Assembly (NCBI GenBank): GCA_017303485.1
Contig: JAFLCY010000002.1
Coordinates: 56,504-98,363, forward strand
DNA from: Rhodobacterales bacterium
GTDB lineage: Bacteria > Pseudomonadota > Alphaproteobacteria > Rhodobacterales > Rhodobacteraceae
DNA length: 41,860 nt
Reading direction: 5' to 3'
Shown here: positions 39,401 through 41,860 of the stretch, in pieces
How the letters are laid out: each line of letters begins with the position of its first letter
Position numbering within the stretch: the first letter of the stretch is position 1
Notes under the pieces: generated by a model
What the model saw: the letters and a program-made list of their open reading frames with translations, nothing else
Databases searched by the model: none
Told to the model about the DNA's origin: nothing
Translations under genes and position numbers: made by a program

Positions 39401-41616
39401 CCGAAATCAAGGCGTCCGGAGAGTCCGATCAGTTCCTGCCTGCCCTCTTCTGTTCACCGACGATGGAACTCGGCGTCGATATTTCTGCGCTGAATGCCGT
39501 CTATCTGCGTAACGTCCCGCCGACGCCTGCCAACTATGCACAACGGGCAGGCCGGGCCGGTCGATCCGGGCAGGCAGCGGTCATCGTCACCTATTGCGCC
39601 GCGCAATCCCCTCACGATCAGTATTTCTTCGAGCGCCGGAACGACATGGTCGCCGGGGTTGTCCGGCCGCCTGCGCTCGACATCACTAATGAAGAACTGG
39701 TCCGATCGCACTTGCATGCCGTTTGGCTGGCCGAGGCCAAGCTGGCGCTCTCGCCGGATATCCCCGAAATCCTTGACCTGAAGGAGGCGAAATACCCGCT
39801 GAAGCAGGAAGTGATCGAGGTCATCAACCGGCCAAACCTTGTGACGGCTGCGCGCGCGCCGATGAAGCGGGTGCTGGATCAGATACTTGCCTCAATGGAC
39901 GGCAAGAAACCGGCCTGGATGGGCGACAAGGAGAATTTCATCCTCGAGGTCGCGATGTGCGCGCCGCAGGAATTCGACCGCGCATTTGATCGCTGGCGCG
40001 AACTCTACAATTCGGCGCGGACCCAGTTGATGGAGGCGAACAGCCGGTCCGAGATCACGGGCCTCTCCGGCGCAGACCGGCGCAAGATCAAGGCCGCCCA
40101 GATGCAGGCAAGCGACCAGATCGCCATTCTCGAACAGGGGAAGGCCACCAATGGATCCGATTTCTATTCCTACAGATACCTTGCGACCGAGGGCTTCTTG
40201 CCGGGCTACAACTTCCCGCGGCTGCCGCTCTATGCCTTTGTCCCGGGTGAGGGCAAAGCCGGTTCCTTTCTGCAACGCGCAAGGTTCCTCGCGATTTCCG
40301 AGTTCGGACCGCGCAGCCTGATCTACCACGAGGGCCGGGCCTACCGGGTGATGAAGGCCAAGCTGCCGCCCGAGGTCCGCACGGGGGATGGCTCGGAACT
40401 GGCAACCAAGGACATCTTCATCTGTTCCAACTGCGGCGCCTGCCACGAAGGTGAGGTCGAACGCTGTCACGCCTGCAACTCACCCATGGCGGGCGAAGTG
40501 CCGGTGCAGCGGACGCTCCGGATCGACAACGTCGAGGCCGCCCCGGCGGACCGGATCACCGCGAATGACGAGGAACGTGTTCGACAGGGCTTCGATATCC
40601 AGACCGTGTTCTCCTGGCCCCGAAAGGATGGGCGGCTCCAGGTCACTGAGGCTGATTTCCGTTGCGGCGATACATCGATCCTCGCCCTCCAGTATGCCAA
40701 CAGCGCCGAGATCAGCCGCATCAACAAGGGCCTGAAACGGCGCAAGAACCAGACGGTCTTCGGTTTCAACATCGATCCGCGCAGTGGCTACTGGGCAAAG
40801 TCGGAAGACGAGGAACCGGACGTCGATGTGCCGCCCGATGTCGTGCGACCGGTGTGCATCGTGCCGATCGTGCGCGATCGCAAGAACGCGCTGCTGCTCC
40901 GCTTCCTTGATCCGGATGCCTACGCCCCGGAAACCATCGCGACCGTCCAACATGCGCTGTTGCGCGGAATCGCGGTCACCTATCAACTTGAAGAGGGTGA
41001 GATCCTCGGCGAGCCATTGCCCGCGCGAGACAACCGGCGCTCGATCCTCGCTTATGAAGCGACCGAGGGCGGTGCCGGTGTCCTGAATCGCCTTGTCGAA
41101 GATCCACACGCCTTGGGCAAGGTCGCACGTGAAGCCCTTTCCCTGATGCATTTCGACAAGGTCGATGACGCCATCGCTGCGGGTGATGCGTCGCTCCTTG
41201 TGGACCGGGACAGCGATGCTTGTGTCCGGGGCTGCTATCGTTGCCTACTGTCCTATTTCAACCAGCCAGATCACGAGCTGATCGACCGCGCCAGCGCCGA
41301 GGCAAAGCAGATGCTGATCGATCTGGCTCGGGGTGAAATCGTACTGGCTGCCGGTTCGTCACGCCAGGCAGGTGTCGACGGATGGGATGCAGCCTTCAAG
41401 GATGCGGGCATCCCGGCCCCAGACGGCGCTTCAGTCAACTTTGCGGACCAGGAGATGCGTTTTGCCTGGCGCACCCATTTTGTTGCCGCCTGCACCAGTG
41501 CCCTATCGGCAGCTGTGCGCGAGATCGCTGACACTAAGGGCTGGACCCTTTTCGAATTGCCCGAGACTTGCGCGGACGGCGTGCCGGACGCGTTGATTTC
41601 GATGTTCAAGGATTGA
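36445..41616 (+). CDS. Giant DEAD/DEAH-box helicase with DUF1998 and Zn-binding motifs
   Basis: This 1723-residue superfamily 2 helicase shows HRHQAQSI (Q-motif region), Walker A TTGTGSGKS near 108, DELH at 230-233, CIGTSATMAS, and motif V/VI PTMELGVDIS and QRAGRAGRSGQ near 1033. Cys clusters lie between and after the motor lobes: CRECGHEV, CPCCLD, and CSNCGACHEG with CHAC near 1328. The C-terminal part carries the DUF1998 signature (AYEATEGGAGVLNRL near 1536, CVRGCYRCLLSYF near 1593). DUF1998 helicases include MrfA-type repair enzymes and the DrmA/DrmB-related helicases of DISARM defence. Length far beyond MrfA and the island context favour defence. The ribosome-binding site is weak (AGGA), suggesting coupling to the upstream gene. 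Confidence 0.9.
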   Translation: MKAFEFDHNLIDSYARFSQSFSIIRAQDIAAEVTRQYDDGRFWPDALLSLNPRFLSGPTVDDLVASGDLDTATAQIFRIGATAIRFHRHQAQSIAKARAGQSFVVTTGTGSGKSLCFFVPVVDAIVRSRKAGQPRKTRAIIVYPMNALANSQIKEIEKFISQSGLPDELKPVVRRYTGQESQEERQRIADNPPDVLLTNFMMAELLLTRQDALDTKVIDNASGLEFIVLDELHTYRGRQGADVAILVRRLRNRCAPAKAPICIGTSATMASEGSEAGRAKAVADVASRLFGASIGPDAVIDESLQRATDDRLKLEDVRQQLATALGSDLPATLTDEALRRHPLAVWAELAIGLDDGQELKRKKPVPFDEAVEQLSEESGLDKETCRRGFEQFLTRVSLPETARGGEGSGAFLAFKLHRFISGAGEIFTTLTHRPRRVLFEGQLEDPDAPGHRLYPTRFCRECGHEVHVVTKSEDADGLRFLPRNIDDTPIQDPEGDVAGYLTPVRGDDQDYEFTGDVESYPEDWREERNGVERLRANRKGRLPEQVTVRPDGRYSPDGISFWFIPGKFGFCPCCLDQPHPSMRERSKLAGLSGEGRSSATTHLVSTALEWMNGDASGVPAEKRKLLGFTDNRQDAALQAGHFNDYLFVSLLRGAILRAVIDAGSDGIAEDEFGLRVVKALGFTASNKDARIHWMLDPEAGAVVREDAQRSLAKVLAHRVWTDLRRGWRYTNPSLSVLKLVDVEFIGLDDIAQDREALMAVHPALGELDAQACKKLLKEILGALLEGLAVSTEALDLTVLDTVGQKSRNLLRAPWAIDQKETPRSRSTLFLQAPGKDRVGLREEQTIIRAGHNSRIGRSINRRSMIGTKLNKDEYLVVMTGLLELMAREGLVSLVEIEADLLGWRLSPSAVRIVPGEAVRTGQAQGNRYFHDLYSAIATDLKRGRSTYWGLEGREHTAQVSQRQREWREWRFRFEDDDRAKLKENIAEIKASGESDQFLPALFCSPTMELGVDISALNAVYLRNVPPTPANYAQRAGRAGRSGQAAVIVTYCAAQSPHDQYFFERRNDMVAGVVRPPALDITNEELVRSHLHAVWLAEAKLALSPDIPEILDLKEAKYPLKQEVIEVINRPNLVTAARAPMKRVLDQILASMDGKKPAWMGDKENFILEVAMCAPQEFDRAFDRWRELYNSARTQLMEANSRSEITGLSGADRRKIKAAQMQASDQIAILEQGKATNGSDFYSYRYLATEGFLPGYNFPRLPLYAFVPGEGKAGSFLQRARFLAISEFGPRSLIYHEGRAYRVMKAKLPPEVRTGDGSELATKDIFICSNCGACHEGEVERCHACNSPMAGEVPVQRTLRIDNVEAAPADRITANDEERVRQGFDIQTVFSWPRKDGRLQVTEADFRCGDTSILALQYANSAEISRINKGLKRRKNQTVFGFNIDPRSGYWAKSEDEEPDVDVPPDVVRPVCIVPIVRDRKNALLLRFLDPDAYAPETIATVQHALLRGIAVTYQLEEGEILGEPLPARDNRRSILAYEATEGGAGVLNRLVEDPHALGKVAREALSLMHFDKVDDAIAAGDASLLVDRDSDACVRGCYRCLLSYFNQPDHELIDRASAEAKQMLIDLARGEIVLAAGSSRQAGVDGWDAAFKDAGIPAPDGASVNFADQEMRFAWRTHFVAACTSALSAAVREIADTKGWTLFELPETCADGVPDALISMFKD

Positions 41617-41620
41617 TCTA

Positions 41621-41860
41621 ATGACCGTGAATTTTGCTCCGGGAGACTTGGTGCGTGCCCGAGGGCGGGAATGGGTGGCATTGCCGTCCCCGCGTGAGGG
41701 AATTCTGGCGCTACGCCCTCTTTCCGGCAGCGAGAACAACACTGTCATCCTCGACCCTTCGCTTGAAACCCAGCCGGTTGCCGCGGCACGTTTCGACTTG
41801 CCCGCCGACGCAGTGCCGACTGTCCAGACGAAGGCAGTGCTCCTGGCGGATGCGATGCGG
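41621..41860 (+). CDS. N-terminus of a further gene, probably an SNF2-type helicase, cut by window end
   Basis: Eighty codons are visible, starting at ATG four bases after the giant helicase stop. The sequence (APGDLVRARGREWVALPSP, then a short beta-rich stretch and RFDLPADAVPT) resembles the N-terminal beta domain that precedes SNF2-like helicases in defence islands. This is from memory of the family pattern. No helicase motif is inside the visible part. The tight spacing makes it the next gene of the same operon. Confidence 0.6.
   Translation, partial: MTVNFAPGDLVRARGREWVALPSPREGILALRPLSGSENNTVILDPSLETQPVAAARFDLPADAVPTVQTKAVLLADAMR

Overview
The window looks like accessory DNA from a GC-rich alphaproteobacterium, most likely of the Rhodobacteraceae/Roseobacter type. 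The evidence is a two-cysteine SqrR/BigR-like sulfide regulator beside a sulfide:quinone reductase, an alphaproteobacterial serine-recombinase/ParB/RepB cassette, and wobble-position GC bias. No rRNA, complete tRNA or CRISPR array is seen. Much of it is mosaic: genes of coherent function are separated by remnants of IS3-type transposases and serine recombinases.

Region 1 (1-14641) is a metabolic island. Its core (2957-13282) holds a nucleoside hydrolase on the minus strand. On the plus strand follow a peptide-type ABC importer (Tat-exported binding protein, two permeases, fused double ATPase), a LysR regulator, an Fe(II)/2-oxoglutarate oxygenase of the HalD/BesD/ArpA type with an HxD motif, and a histidine-ammonia-lyase-like protein that lacks the Ala-Ser-Gly triad needed for the MIO cofactor. 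To the left lies a diverged second copy of the same gene order, collapsed into an intact binding-protein C-terminus and a permease/oxygenase chimera. A TenA-type aminohydrolase gene follows it. Related recombinase fragments in the same orientation bracket the core cluster. Several core genes carry possible decay marks or oddities: AUU and AUA candidate start codons, a 3' frameshift in the binding protein, and a lost metal-site aspartate in the nucleoside hydrolase. The working idea is uptake of a peptide-like or nucleoside-containing compound, oxidation by the 2OG enzyme and processing by the atypical lyase fold. The substrate cannot be read from the sequence.

Region 2 (15323-21373, minus strand) is a compact operon: membrane-fusion protein, RND pump, sulfide:quinone reductase, DUF2892 membrane protein and SqrR/BigR-type repressor. 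It fits sulfide/persulfide detoxification coupled to efflux. Region 3 (21540-22516) is an orphan Rhs tip with a cysteine-rich variable tail, joined in frame to an IS3 orfA fragment and followed by a small membrane protein that may be its immunity partner.

Region 4 (23110-41860) is a defence island. A large serine recombinase is translationally coupled to two ParB/RepB-like proteins. Next come a coupled minus-strand operon (RecB-like nuclease/SF1 helicase, McrB with an inserted EVE-like domain, McrC), a small unknown gene, a WYL regulator, a possibly chimeric small protein, a 1723-residue DEAD-box/DUF1998 helicase, and the start of a further gene, possibly an SNF2-type helicase, cut by the window end. 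The last block resembles DISARM-like helicase arrays, but its downstream genes are not visible.
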